From positions 1 to 64,000 of the forward strand of contig JAJZUQ010000002.1 of assembly GCA_021848385.1 (NCBI GenBank): 64,000 nucleotides of DNA. Direction: 5' to 3'. This DNA is from Deltaproteobacteria bacterium (GTDB taxonomy: Bacteria > Desulfobacterota > Desulfuromonadia > Geobacterales > Geobacteraceae). The translations under genes and the position numbers were made by a program. How positions within the stretch are numbered: position 1 is the first letter of the stretch; each line of letters opens with the position of its first letter. Under the pieces are notes generated by a model that saw nothing but the letters and a program-made list of their open reading frames with translations, made no database searches and was not told the origin of the DNA. Positions 1-7,965 of the stretch are shown here, piece by piece.

Positions 1-243
1 CCGATCTGATTTGCATTACAATGAAACATCCTGCCTGGTGAATTCAAATTGCAGGAAGTGAATAGAGCGCACAGGGTTTGAAAAGAGAACTTATCGGCGG
101 CCTGCGCGTGCATGAACTGGTGATCTACCCAAACAGAACATTTAGCCTGTGAACATGCAAAAGTCTTCTTTTCAGATGCAGGGCAAACACATGGTTTGCT
201 CTTACTTTCCCAACCTCATCCCCCACCCCACCTCAAGGGTCCT

Positions 244-318
244 CTAAAAACCTAACGCAAAACCGCTGGCCTTCTGCATTTCCATCAATTTGTACCACCT
301 TACCTCGCCCCGCTTCAA
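244..318 (-). pseudogene. Remnant of a MazF/PemK-type toxin (N-terminal codons only)
   Basis: A TTG codon at 318-316 overlaps the stop codon of the upstream antitoxin gene, the usual layout of an antitoxin-toxin pair. Translation begins LKRGEVRWYKL, which resembles the conserved N-terminus of MazF/PemK toxins. After about 11 codons the similarity ends, and the frame stops at TAG 246-244 after 24 codons. Family members are about 110 residues, so roughly 90% of the toxin is missing. The overlap and the opening match are read directly from the sequence; deletion of the toxin is inferred. A chance match over so short a stretch is the main alternative. Confidence 0.6.
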
Positions 319-548
319 TCATCACCCCATTCCTGTTCGGATTCCCAAACACTGAATTCTCTGTTTACGGCAGGAAAAAGCTCGTATCCCTTTTTATGCT
401 TTTCTTCGAGCATGGAGATATCCACCCGCTTGAGAGCCTCATTCAGGGCTTTTCGGGTAAAAGCCGAACGGGTTGTTTTGAGTTTTTTTACAACAAGGTC
501 TACTTCATCTACCAACGTAGCATCCATCGTAATCTGAATTTTTCTCAT
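315..548 (-). CDS. Ribbon-helix-helix (CopG/MazE-like) antitoxin, probably orphaned
   Basis: This 77-residue protein has an N-terminal beta strand (RKIQITMDATLVDEV) followed by a helix-turn-helix-like stretch (KTTRSAFTRKAL), the pattern of ribbon-helix-helix DNA-binding antitoxins. The acidic, Trp-containing C-terminus (VWESEQEWGDD) would be the toxin-neutralising tail. The gene starts 2 bp after the stop of the HyfE-like gene, and its Shine-Dalgarno AAGGAGG lies inside the last HyfE codons, so it is probably co-translated with that block. Its partner toxin survives only as a few codons. It could still act as a DNA-binding regulator. Confidence 0.75.
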   Translation of the reverse strand: MRKIQITMDATLVDEVDLVVKKLKTTRSAFTRKALNEALKRVDISMLEEKHKKGYELFPAVNREFSVWESEQEWGDD

Positions 549-550
549 AA

Positions 551-1216
551 CTAATCCCCCTCCTTGAGCTTGGCCATCTGTTCAACGTCCAGGCTGTCAA
601 AGGTGGTGTTGATGTGAAAAAAGAAAATACCGAAGATAAAGGCCGCAATGAGCAGATCCAGCGCCACACCCAGTTCCACCACCATCGGCATGCCGTAGGT
701 GGCGCTGGTGGCGGCGAAGAACAGGCCGTTTTCCATGGCCAGGAAGCCTATGATCTGGCTGACGGCGTGGCGCCGGGTAACCATCATCAGGAGCCCCAGC
801 ATGACCGTTGCCAGAGCCACCGCCAAGGTGGAGCGGGTCATGAGGGTAGAGAGCTGGCGAACCGGCGCGGTCAGGTGATAGGAGAAGATCACCAGCCCGA
901 TTCCCGCCAGCATGGTTGCCGGTGTATTCATGACCGATTCGATCTCGCGGTGGATCTTCAGCTTGTGGATCAGGGTGTACAGGATGTAGGGGAGCAGGAT
1001 CACCTTCATGACCAGGGTAAGCAGCGACGAGATGTACAGGTGATGCTCACCGGTGGCAAAACCGATGACTGCGGTGCTCAAGCCCAGGAAAAACCCCTGC
1101 CAGGCAAAGATATGGAGGATGGCGAACATGCGCCGCTGCACCAGCAGGGCAAACGAGGTAAGCAGAATCATTGCCGCCAGCAGGGTATTGAGTTGAATAA
1201 CCAGTTCAGTTGACAT
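551..1216 (-). CDS. Hydrogenase-4 component E-like membrane subunit (HyfE/NuoK-like), leftward block
   Basis: This 221-residue integral membrane protein has about six to seven hydrophobic segments. It matches the HyfE family, whose C-terminal part resembles NuoK of complex I and would take part in ion translocation. The stretch ISQIIGFLAMENGLFF is the NuoK-like signature, with the buried Glu in MENGLF. The same signature (VIGYLVMENGIFIF) is in the second HyfE-like protein at 10909-11550. The gene lies 3 bp downstream of the HyfC-like gene and directly before an antitoxin gene. It is assigned to an Ehr-type, NiFe-free complex because the only large-subunit gene nearby lacks the metal ligands. 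Confidence 0.85.
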   Translation of the reverse strand: MSTELVIQLNTLLAAMILLTSFALLVQRRMFAILHIFAWQGFFLGLSTAVIGFATGEHHLYISSLLTLVMKVILLPYILYTLIHKLKIHREIESVMNTPATMLAGIGLVIFSYHLTAPVRQLSTLMTRSTLAVALATVMLGLLMMVTRRHAVSQIIGFLAMENGLFFAATSATYGMPMVVELGVALDLLIAAFIFGIFFFHINTTFDSLDVEQMAKLKEGD

Positions 1217-1219
1217 CGG

Positions 1220-2164
1220 TCACTCCAGGATAAAAAAGGCGATCATGCCCAGGGTCGCTAGCAGGAAGGCACTTCCCAGGTATTCGGGGAGCCGGAAGAT
1301 GCGCATTTTGGCGAGCCCCGTTTCGATCAGCACCATGACGACGCCGCCAACCGCCAGTTTGGCCACGAAGAAAAGTCCCCGCAGGAGGAGCGACAGCGGG
1401 TCGCCACTCCCCGCGATCCCCCAGGGAAGGAAGGCGGCGATCCCGAGGGAGAAAAACACCATCAGCTTCATCATGCCGGCCCACTCGATCAGCGCCAGGT
1501 AGCGTCCGGAATATTCCAGGATCATCGCTTCGTGGATCATGGTCAGTTCCAGGTGGGTGGCGGGATTGTCCACCGGGATGCGGCCCGTCTCTGCCAGGGC
1601 GATGAGGATAAAGGCGATCAGGGAAAAGGCCAGGGAGGGACGGATCATGAAATGCCCGTTTGCCATCACGCTGACCATCTGGGTAAGGGACGTCGAGCTG
1701 CTTGCCAGCGAGACGGTGAATATCGCCATGAGCATGGCAGGCTCGGCCAGGGAGGAGATCATCATTTCACGGCTGGAACCCATTCCGCCGAAGGCGGTGC
1801 CGATATCCATGCCGGCAAGGGCGGTGAAGAACCGGACGATGGCAAAGAGCATAACCAGGGCGATGATGTCGGCAGTGGCCGCAAGGGGGAGATCAACGGA
1901 GATCAGCGGTATGATCCCTGCCGTCATCAGGATAACGCCAAAGGCAAGGTAGGGGGTAACGCGGAAGATCCAGGACGCGTTGTCCGCCAGCACCACGTCC
2001 TTGATGAACAGGCGCCTGATATCGCGGTAGGGCTGGAGGAGGCCGGGAGACGTGCGGCCCTGCATGCGGCACTTGACAATCTTGACCCAGCCGACAAAGG
2101 CGGGAGCGAGCAGCGGAAGCAGAATGAGCTGGAGAAGCTCTATGCCCATGGGATGGAGCGTCAT
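1220..2164 (-). CDS. Hydrogenase-4 component C-like subunit (HyfC/NuoH-like), leftward block
   Basis: This 314-residue polytopic membrane protein is homologous to NuoH/HyfC, the subunit that links the soluble redox module to the antiporter-like arm. The NuoH signature appears as LAETGRIPVDNPATHLELT followed by MIHEAMILEYSG, with the acidic residues of the quinone/ion channel region present. The start ATG overlaps the stop of the preceding HyfB-like gene (ATGA at 2164-2161), which implies coupled translation. It is a paralogue of the HyfC-like protein at 9996-10904. Confidence 0.88.
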   Translation of the reverse strand: MTLHPMGIELLQLILLPLLAPAFVGWVKIVKCRMQGRTSPGLLQPYRDIRRLFIKDVVLADNASWIFRVTPYLAFGVILMTAGIIPLISVDLPLAATADIIALVMLFAIVRFFTALAGMDIGTAFGGMGSSREMMISSLAEPAMLMAIFTVSLASSSTSLTQMVSVMANGHFMIRPSLAFSLIAFILIALAETGRIPVDNPATHLELTMIHEAMILEYSGRYLALIEWAGMMKLMVFFSLGIAAFLPWGIAGSGDPLSLLLRGLFFVAKLAVGGVVMVLIETGLAKMRIFRLPEYLGSAFLLATLGMIAFFILE

Positions 2165-4203
2165 CCCAGAAACGCCAGGAGTACAATGAGCGTGACGAAG
2201 GAATAGAGCAGATATATCTGGATCCGACCCTGTTGAAGGCGTCCCACCCGGCGGGCAATCCAGAAGGCGATGTCGGAAAGGGGTTCGTAGAACCAGTTCC
2301 AGAAGCGGTCCCTGACCCTGAGACGGAAGTGCAGGGAGTCGGCCATGACCGGATGATTCTGGGGGGAGATCAGCTCCAGCTGCTCACGGATACTGAAGAA
2401 AAACCCGAAGACCCTCCGGATCGGCATGGCAAAGGCGGTAGCGGTGTACTGCATGCGGGGAGTGATCCGCTCAAAACCGCAGTCCCACAGGGGGGCACGG
2501 CGAATGGCGGTGCGGCGGACATGGAGCAGGAGATAGGTGGCCGCCACTACGGCAATAAGGCCGAAAAAGACCACCGGCCCCGAATAGGATGCCCGTTCAT
2601 GGGAATAAGGGGTAAGCCAGAGCCAGCCGAATCTTCCGGCCGACGTGGCGATCCGGGCGCCGCAGAGTTTGAGGGGAACGGTATCCATCCACCCCATGAC
2701 CAGGGTCGGCAGTACGCCCAGCGCCAGGCAGGAGAGCGCAGCCAGGAGCATACCGAGCCGCATGGAGAAGGCGACTTCACCGATCTGCTCCTTTTTGCGG
2801 TGACCGCGCCAGGCCCCCAGGAACGTAACGCCGAAAGCCTTGACGAAACAGGCGGCGGCCAGCGCCCCGGTCAGGGCCAGCAGTGACGCAGCCAGAGGGA
2901 CCAGGAGTTTCAGCAGGGGATGGGGGAGAGCCGGTGAGAGGAGCAACGCCTGGAAGGTGAGCCATTCCGAGACGAAACCGTTGAAGGGGGGGAGACCGGC
3001 GATGGAGATGCATCCCACCAGAAACAGCGCCGATGTCCAGGGGAGCAGATGGATCAATCCCCCCATCTCCTCCATGTTCTTCTCGTGGGTGGCGTGAATG
3101 ACGGCACCCGCACCCATGAAGAGCAGCCCTTTAAAAAGGGCGTGGTTCAGGGTGTGGTACAGGGACGCCACCAGCGCCAGAGCCGCCAGGGATTGAAAGT
3201 TGAATGAGGTAAAGATCATGGAAAGCCCCAGCCCGATGAGGATGATCCCTATGTTTTCCACCGAATGGTATGCCAGCAGGCGTTTCAGATCGTGCTGCAT
3301 GAGTGCGTAGAGGACACCCATGACCGCCGAAACCAGGCCGAAGCAGAGCACGATACCTCCCCACCACCAGGGAAAACCATGGAGCAGGTCGAAGGCAACC
3401 CGCATCATGCCGTAGATGGAGGTTTTGAGCATGATACCGCTCATGAGAGCCGACACGTTGGACGGGGCGACGGGATGGGCCTCAGGCAGCCAGACGTGGA
3501 GCGGAATCACCCCCGCCTTGGCGGCAAACCCGAAAAAAGCCAGGAAGAATGCGCCGGCGGCCCAACCGGGTGAAAGCGCCCCCGCTCTCATGGCGTCGAA
3601 GGTATAGTTCGAAAAACTGGCGCCGCCGGTCGTCAGGCCGGCCATGATGCCGAAGGCAAGCAGGATGGCGATGGCCCCCACATGGGCTACCAGCAGGTAG
3701 AGGAAAGCAGCGCGCCGGTTTGCGGCCTGTTCGTCCTCATACATGACCAGAAAGTAGGAGGAAGCGGCCATCAGCTCCCATGCCAGGAGGAAAAAATAGG
3801 CGTCGTCCGCCAGAACCACCAGGGACATGCCCGCCAGAAAAAGCAGATAGCAGACCACCAGGCGGGTAACCGGGCGCTTGCCCAGGTAGGCCCGCAGATA
3901 GCCGATGGAATAGAGGGAGACGAAGGTTGACAGGAGGCCGATGACAACGAGGAAGAATCCGGCCAGGGGATCGAGGCGAAGGTTAAAGGGAAGGCCGGGA
4001 AGACCCATTGCTACGGTTGCAGCATGGTTCGTCCCCTGCAGAACCGCCAGGAAGCCGGCGGTAGCGGTAGCAAGTGAAGCAAGGGTTGCCAGGGAAAAGG
4101 CGGCAGGGACCAGCATTCGCTCAAAGCGCGAGAGGAGCATGGCGCAGAGAGCTCCGCCAAGCAATAGCAGGACCGAAAAACCGGCGATATCAAGAGGGGA
4201 CAT
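2161..4203 (-). CDS. Hydrogenase-4 component B-like antiporter subunit (NuoL/M-like), distal copy of leftward block
   Basis: This antiporter-like subunit has about 680 residues and 14 or more membrane helices. The proposed proton-path residues are present: the helix-5 Glu (LLAWELMAASSYF), the broken-helix Lys (FAAKAGVIPLHVWLPEAH) and a later Lys (ALFKGLLFMGAG). A longer TTG-initiated frame from 4254 exists, but ATG 4203 is preferred because GGAGG sits 8 bp upstream. It is less like the other two HyfB-type proteins here than they are like each other. A 289-bp gap holding an inverted-repeat element separates it from the upstream HyfB-like gene. It ends in an ATGA overlap with the HyfC-like gene. 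Confidence 0.87.
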   Translation of the reverse strand: MSPLDIAGFSVLLLLGGALCAMLLSRFERMLVPAAFSLATLASLATATAGFLAVLQGTNHAATVAMGLPGLPFNLRLDPLAGFFLVVIGLLSTFVSLYSIGYLRAYLGKRPVTRLVVCYLLFLAGMSLVVLADDAYFFLLAWELMAASSYFLVMYEDEQAANRRAAFLYLLVAHVGAIAILLAFGIMAGLTTGGASFSNYTFDAMRAGALSPGWAAGAFFLAFFGFAAKAGVIPLHVWLPEAHPVAPSNVSALMSGIMLKTSIYGMMRVAFDLLHGFPWWWGGIVLCFGLVSAVMGVLYALMQHDLKRLLAYHSVENIGIILIGLGLSMIFTSFNFQSLAALALVASLYHTLNHALFKGLLFMGAGAVIHATHEKNMEEMGGLIHLLPWTSALFLVGCISIAGLPPFNGFVSEWLTFQALLLSPALPHPLLKLLVPLAASLLALTGALAAACFVKAFGVTFLGAWRGHRKKEQIGEVAFSMRLGMLLAALSCLALGVLPTLVMGWMDTVPLKLCGARIATSAGRFGWLWLTPYSHERASYSGPVVFFGLIAVVAATYLLLHVRRTAIRRAPLWDCGFERITPRMQYTATAFAMPIRRVFGFFFSIREQLELISPQNHPVMADSLHFRLRVRDRFWNWFYEPLSDIAFWIARRVGRLQQGRIQIYLLYSFVTLIVLLAFLG

Positions 4204-4303
4204 CACAAGGGCCTCCGCATATGAGTCATGAACGAAAACAGGTCGTCGGGACAAACCTCATGCGGTTCAGCGGGCTACAGAAGCATTAACAGATACAATA
4301 GAG

Positions 4304-4440
4304 CCTCTTGCAAAAGTCTCTGATCGATCCACTATGTGCGCGTCATAACCCCCCTCAATCCCCCCTTATCTAAGGGGGGAAGCGAGCGAAGCGAAGCAGG
4401 GGGGTTACAGATTTTGCAGTTTTTGTCTTTTTGCAAGAGG
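4304..4440. repeat. Nested inverted-repeat (MITE-like) element within the leftward Ehr-like block
   Basis: The outer arms are a perfect 12-bp inverted repeat (CCTCTTGCAAAA at 4304-4315 and its complement at 4429-4440), extending imperfectly by a few bases each way. Inside are TAACCCCCCT/AGGGGGGTTA arms, and at the centre the palindrome CCCCCCTTATCTAAGGGGGG. The inner part belongs to the CCCCTCC-TTATC-type palindromes also seen near 22.7 and 35.9 kb. It has no coding capacity. It could end or attenuate transcription, or be a non-autonomous insertion. Confidence 0.8.
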
Positions 4441-4492
4441 TTCACTACTATTTTAAAACGGCAAAATGGCACGCCATTCCACGAATTCACGC

Positions 4493-6493
4493 CTAGGTAA
4501 TGGCCAACAAGACGACCAGGGTTATAAAGGTGTACAGGATGTAGAGATGGACCTGCCCGTTCTGAAGCCGTCGCAGGGGGACAAACTTCTCATAGACGCG
4601 GGCAAGGACCGGCAGATAGACCCGTTCCAGTACGGTTTCCGGCACATGGCTTTCAAAGCGGGCTCTCGTGGGGAAAGGGCTTTTGATGGCCGGTGCATGC
4701 CGGTCAGGACAGAGAACGCCTGAAAACAGATCGACCAGTGCCCCGGCAAAGGACGACGCGGTGTACTGCATTCTACTGTCAGGAGCGAGATAGCCGCACC
4801 CCCAGGTAGCCGAAGTGGTAACGGGAGATTTCCCCAGCGTCCGACGGTAGAGGAGCATCGTAATCAGGGCTGTCGCAAGCAGGCCGACGGCAAGATACGT
4901 AATCCACGGGAGCGGAGTCACCGCCGTCAGGCTCACGTACCCCCCCGGCCCCTGGTACCAGGTTGCAACTGCGGCATCCAGCAGAGGAACGGCCGCCACC
5001 GGCGCCACACCGATCACGATGCAGACGCCTGCGAGAATCATCATGGGGAGCCGCATCCACCCCCCGGCCTCATGGGGGACCGTGGCGGACGGCACCCGGG
5101 GAACACCGAGGAAAACCACGCCGAAGACCTTCACGAAACAGGCAACCGCCAGGCCGCCTATCAGGGCCAGCGCCGGGGCGGCCAGGGAAAGCCCGACGGC
5201 CGCAGCTCCGGAATGATCGATCACCCCGTTGAAAAATCCCAGGTAGATAAGCAGTTCGCTGACGAATCCGTTGAGCGGCGGCAGGCCGCAGATGGCAACG
5301 GCGCCGACAAGGAAGGCTGCGGCAGTCCAGGGAATGCGCCGCAGAAGCCCCCCCATGTGATCGATTTCACGTGTGCCGGCGGCGTGAATAACCGATCCGG
5401 CGCCGAGAAAGAGAAGCGCCTTGAACGTGGCATGATTCAGCACGTGCAGAAGAGCACCTGCCATCCCGAGAAGGACCAGGACCGGTGACCCGAGGGACGC
5501 TCCGATCAACGCCGTACCGATGCCCATGGTGATGATGCCGATGTTTTCAATGCTGTGATAGGCCAGCAGCCGTTTGATATCATGCTGTCCCAGGGCGTAG
5601 AGGACCCCGGCGATCCCGGATACCATGCCGAGCACCAGGAGCACCATCCCCCACCAGAGCGGTATACCGGTAAAAAACGACAGGGTGCGCACGAGGCCGT
5701 AGATGCCGATCTTGAGGATAACGCCGGACATGATGGCGGATACGTGGCTGGGGGCGTTGGCATGGGCCGATGGAAGCCAGACATGCAGCGGCATGATCCC
5801 CGCCTTGAAGCCGAATCCGAGCAGGACCAGCAGATAGAATGCGGTTGCCAGCGGTGCAGCGGCAGACAGTGAACCGGCACCGGGGAAGGTGAACTCCCCG
5901 GAAATGCTCTTGAGCAGGGCAAAGGCTGCAAAGAGGGCCAGGGTACCCGTGTGGGTGCAGATCAGGTAGAGGGTGCCGGCATCACGCACTTCCGGTGTAT
6001 GGTCGTCGGTGGTCAGGACAAAATAGGCGGCAAGAGCCATGATCTCCCAGGCCAGCAGAAACACGCCGGCCGAACGCGCCATCAGGACAAAAAGCATGGA
6101 TGAAACAAGGATCCCGAAAAAGAGTGTCAGCTTCCGGACGGTGCGGGGGTTATCCCGTGCCGGCCAGTAATCCAACGCATAGAGACTGCAGCAGAGTGCG
6201 ACTATCAGAATGGGGAGGGAAAAAAATGCGGTGAGGGGGTCAATGCCTATTTCTGCGGGGCCGAAGGGAAACGGCCAGGCCAGCTGGAATACGATACGGC
6301 TACGATTCAGGAGTGAGACAAGGGCACCGCCAAGCCCTGCCATTGCGGCAAGGACCAGTGTCAGCGTCGCGCAGCGCTGGCCGAAGCGCGGATTTACACC
6401 CCGCACGATCATCGGCATCCCGGAGAGCGCTGCCAGCGATGCTGCGCCGATGAGCAGCAACGCCGGGAGTGTAGCCGTCAGTTCTTCAGTCAT
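4493..6493 (-). CDS. Hydrogenase-4 component B-like antiporter subunit (NuoL-like), proximal copy of leftward block
   Basis: This 666-residue polytopic membrane protein is of the HyfB/NuoL family. It retains the helix-5 Glu (LLAWEIMALAAYF), the broken-helix Lys (FGFKAGIMPLHVWLPSAH) and a downstream Lys (FKALLFLGAG). It closely resembles the HyfB-like protein at 7966-9951, sharing AICGLPPLNGFV, WGCGYLAP and the C-terminal GQ(V/L)H(L/V)Y region, so the two divergent genes look like products of an inverted duplication. Its ATG overlaps the stop of the HTH/PTS-IIA gene (ATGA at 6493-6490). The 289-bp gap after it is the only large gap in the block. Confidence 0.88.
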   Translation of the reverse strand: MTEELTATLPALLLIGAASLAALSGMPMIVRGVNPRFGQRCATLTLVLAAMAGLGGALVSLLNRSRIVFQLAWPFPFGPAEIGIDPLTAFFSLPILIVALCCSLYALDYWPARDNPRTVRKLTLFFGILVSSMLFVLMARSAGVFLLAWEIMALAAYFVLTTDDHTPEVRDAGTLYLICTHTGTLALFAAFALLKSISGEFTFPGAGSLSAAAPLATAFYLLVLLGFGFKAGIMPLHVWLPSAHANAPSHVSAIMSGVILKIGIYGLVRTLSFFTGIPLWWGMVLLVLGMVSGIAGVLYALGQHDIKRLLAYHSIENIGIITMGIGTALIGASLGSPVLVLLGMAGALLHVLNHATFKALLFLGAGSVIHAAGTREIDHMGGLLRRIPWTAAAFLVGAVAICGLPPLNGFVSELLIYLGFFNGVIDHSGAAAVGLSLAAPALALIGGLAVACFVKVFGVVFLGVPRVPSATVPHEAGGWMRLPMMILAGVCIVIGVAPVAAVPLLDAAVATWYQGPGGYVSLTAVTPLPWITYLAVGLLATALITMLLYRRTLGKSPVTTSATWGCGYLAPDSRMQYTASSFAGALVDLFSGVLCPDRHAPAIKSPFPTRARFESHVPETVLERVYLPVLARVYEKFVPLRRLQNGQVHLYILYTFITLVVLLAIT

Positions 6494-7176
6494 GAGGAAC
6501 CTTTCCCGATATCCCTTTCAATTTCCCGAATGGCCGAGATTATTGCGTCCGGGTTGCATTCCTGGCCCAAAATACTGCGCAGACGGGGATCACGCAGGCA
6601 GTATGCCAGGTTCGAGAGGAGATGCAAGTGCATCCTGATGGTGGGCGTAATAAGGGTAAAGAGAATCTGTACCGGTTTGCCGTCCAGGGCGCCGAAATCG
6701 ACCGGCTCTGCGAGGTAGCTCAGCGACACTTTCGGAACAGGCAGTTGCAGCAGGATCGGATTGCGGACATGGGGAATGGCTATGCCGTCACCGACGGCGG
6801 TCGTCCCCATGGCCTCACGCGCCAGGAGCACCTGCAGGATGAAATCGGGGTCAAGTTCCGGTGGCAGGTTCAACTGGTCCACAACCGTACGGAGGACCGT
6901 TTCCTTGTCGGACCCGGCGACAGAGCAATGGATGCCGCCTGACTCCAGCGCCTGGGCCAGGGTCGGCAGCGGATGGTTATCGGCATCATGCATCTTGTAC
7001 AGCGCCGGGCTGACCTTGATGCCACGTTCCGTTGCCCATTCCAGGAGATCCACCGGGTTGATCCGGTAATCTCCATCGAGCGACTCGGCGGGAAGCTTGT
7101 CTTTCCGGATCCAGCGGATTACGGTTTTTTCATCGACATTCAGGGCCTGTGCAGCCTCGATCGGTTCAAGCAGCAT
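6490..7176 (-). CDS. Excisionase/MerR-like HTH fused to a PTS EIIA (fructose/Ntr type) domain
   Basis: This 228-residue protein has two parts. Residues 1-55 form a DNA-binding domain of the excisionase/MerR type (EAAQALNVDEKTVIRWIRKDKLPA). Residues about 70-225 match the PtsN/EIIA-fructose fold, with the phosphoacceptor His136 in GIAIPHVRN. This suggests a regulator whose activity is set by the nitrogen-PTS phosphorelay. No sugar permease (EIIB/EIIC) is nearby, so sugar uptake is unlikely. The gene begins 8 bp after the MazF-like toxin gene and its stop overlaps the HyfB-like start, so it is physically joined to both. A role in controlling the Ehr-like genes is inferred. Confidence 0.82.
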   Translation of the reverse strand: MLLEPIEAAQALNVDEKTVIRWIRKDKLPAESLDGDYRINPVDLLEWATERGIKVSPALYKMHDADNHPLPTLAQALESGGIHCSVAGSDKETVLRTVVDQLNLPPELDPDFILQVLLAREAMGTTAVGDGIAIPHVRNPILLQLPVPKVSLSYLAEPVDFGALDGKPVQILFTLITPTIRMHLHLLSNLAYCLRDPRLRSILGQECNPDAIISAIREIERDIGKGSS

Positions 7177-7184
7177 AACGGTAG

Positions 7185-7550
7185 TTATCCTTTTGCCATA
7201 CCTGGTGTTTCTTCGATGCCGAGCTGGAAACAGAGCGCTTTGTCGACCTGGCTCATCAGCATTTTGGTGAGGAAGCCGAGACGCTCCCCTACCACATTGG
7301 CCTTATCGATAGTGATCAGGATATGGGAACTGATTTTTGCATCCCGCTTCAGGCCATTGCCCGCAGCCGGCAGAAATGTTTCGAAATCGTAGATCTTCTC
7401 CAGACGGGTAAAACTCAGGGGGATGATGGTTACCACCGGAGAGTATTCGTTGCTGATGTTGTTGCTCACGACCAGGCAGGGGCAGACTTCCCGTTCCTGC
7501 ACACCGGCATGGGGCAGATTTACCGCATATATCCCGCCACGCTTAAACAT
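7185..7550 (-). CDS. MazF/PemK-family toxin
   Basis: This 121-residue protein begins FKRGGIYAVNLPHAG, the typical first strand of MazF-type RNA endoribonucleases. It continues with REVCPCLVVSNNISNEYSPVV and VTIIPLSFT, matching the conserved PxxVVSN.xN and I.PlT segments. The start codon overlaps the antitoxin stop by 8 bp, as in translationally coupled toxin-antitoxin pairs. The usual Arg and Ser/Thr positions look plausible, so it may be active. It sits upstream of and co-oriented with the PTS-IIA/HyfB genes, 8 bp from the next start. Confidence 0.85.
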   Translation of the reverse strand: MFKRGGIYAVNLPHAGVQEREVCPCLVVSNNISNEYSPVVTIIPLSFTRLEKIYDFETFLPAAGNGLKRDAKISSHILITIDKANVVGERLGFLTKMLMSQVDKALCFQLGIEETPGMAKG

Positions 7551-7779
7551 CGCGTTTCTCCGTGACCGCCGCTTCGAATTTCTTGAGCACCTCTTTGGTC
7601 TCTTCGGCAGTGGACTGATACCCTTCTATCACGCCCTTGTAAGCCTTCTTCTTTACGTTCGCAAGCTTTTCCCTGGCAGCTTCTTCCAGAAACTGGCTCA
7701 ACCCGCGCTGACCGTACAAGGACTTGATGTCGTCCACAATCGGGGTCGGTAACGTGATGTTCAGTCGCGTACTCGGCAT
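7543..7779 (-). CDS. Ribbon-helix-helix antitoxin (MazE-like partner of the toxin at 7185-7550)
   Basis: This 78-residue protein has an N-terminal strand (STRLNITLPTPIVDDI) and a helix pair (RGLSQFLEEAAREKL) fitting a ribbon-helix-helix DNA-binding domain. A charged C-terminal tail would wrap the toxin. The start at 7779 is chosen because AAAGGAGTGACGTC precedes that ATG with ideal spacing; a longer frame from 7806 has no such site. It is the first gene of the leftward transcript and probably represses its own promoter in the 7780-7965 intergenic region. Confidence 0.82.
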   Translation of the reverse strand: MPSTRLNITLPTPIVDDIKSLYGQRGLSQFLEEAAREKLANVKKKAYKGVIEGYQSTAEETKEVLKKFEAAVTEKRDV

Positions 7780-7833
7780 GACGTCACTCCTTTGGTTACT
7801 GGTCATACGTAATGTTCATGTCGCACATTTTAA

Positions 7834-7862
7834 TTGACGTATGCGTATTTATACCATATATT
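7834..7862 (+). promoter_or_regulatory. Predicted sigma-70 promoter of the rightward Ehr-like operon
   Basis: TTGACG (7834-7839) and TATATT (7857-7862) are separated by exactly 17 bp, pointing at the HyfB-like gene at 7966. This would give a leader of about 95 nt. The assignment comes from consensus matching alone. Confidence 0.6.
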
Positions 7863-7896
7863 TTTATCAGGTGTTATATTTTTTTACGACGCATAC
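7839..7896. promoter_or_regulatory. Possible operator: separated inverted repeat GTATGCGT / ACGCATAC
   Basis: GTATGCGT at 7839-7846 lies in the predicted promoter spacer and its exact complement ACGCATAC is at 7889-7896, just past the likely start of transcription. A related CATACGT is at 7804-7810, in the leader of the antitoxin gene. Candidate binders are the operon's IclR regulator, the HTH/PTS-IIA protein or the antitoxin; the sequence does not say which. Confidence 0.4.
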
Positions 7897-7965
7897 AGTT
7901 TTAATGCCGCCCCCAAACTCCACGTTCACTTTTAGCACGTACCAGCGGGTGGTCGTGAGGCATGT

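Noticed and set aside
1-243. Possible gene or mobile end at the window start
   Set aside because: No open frame, repeat or RNA structure could be supported; nothing is called here.
6490-7176. Sugar PTS component
   Set aside because: There is no EIIB/EIIC and an HTH domain is fused; a regulatory role is more likely.
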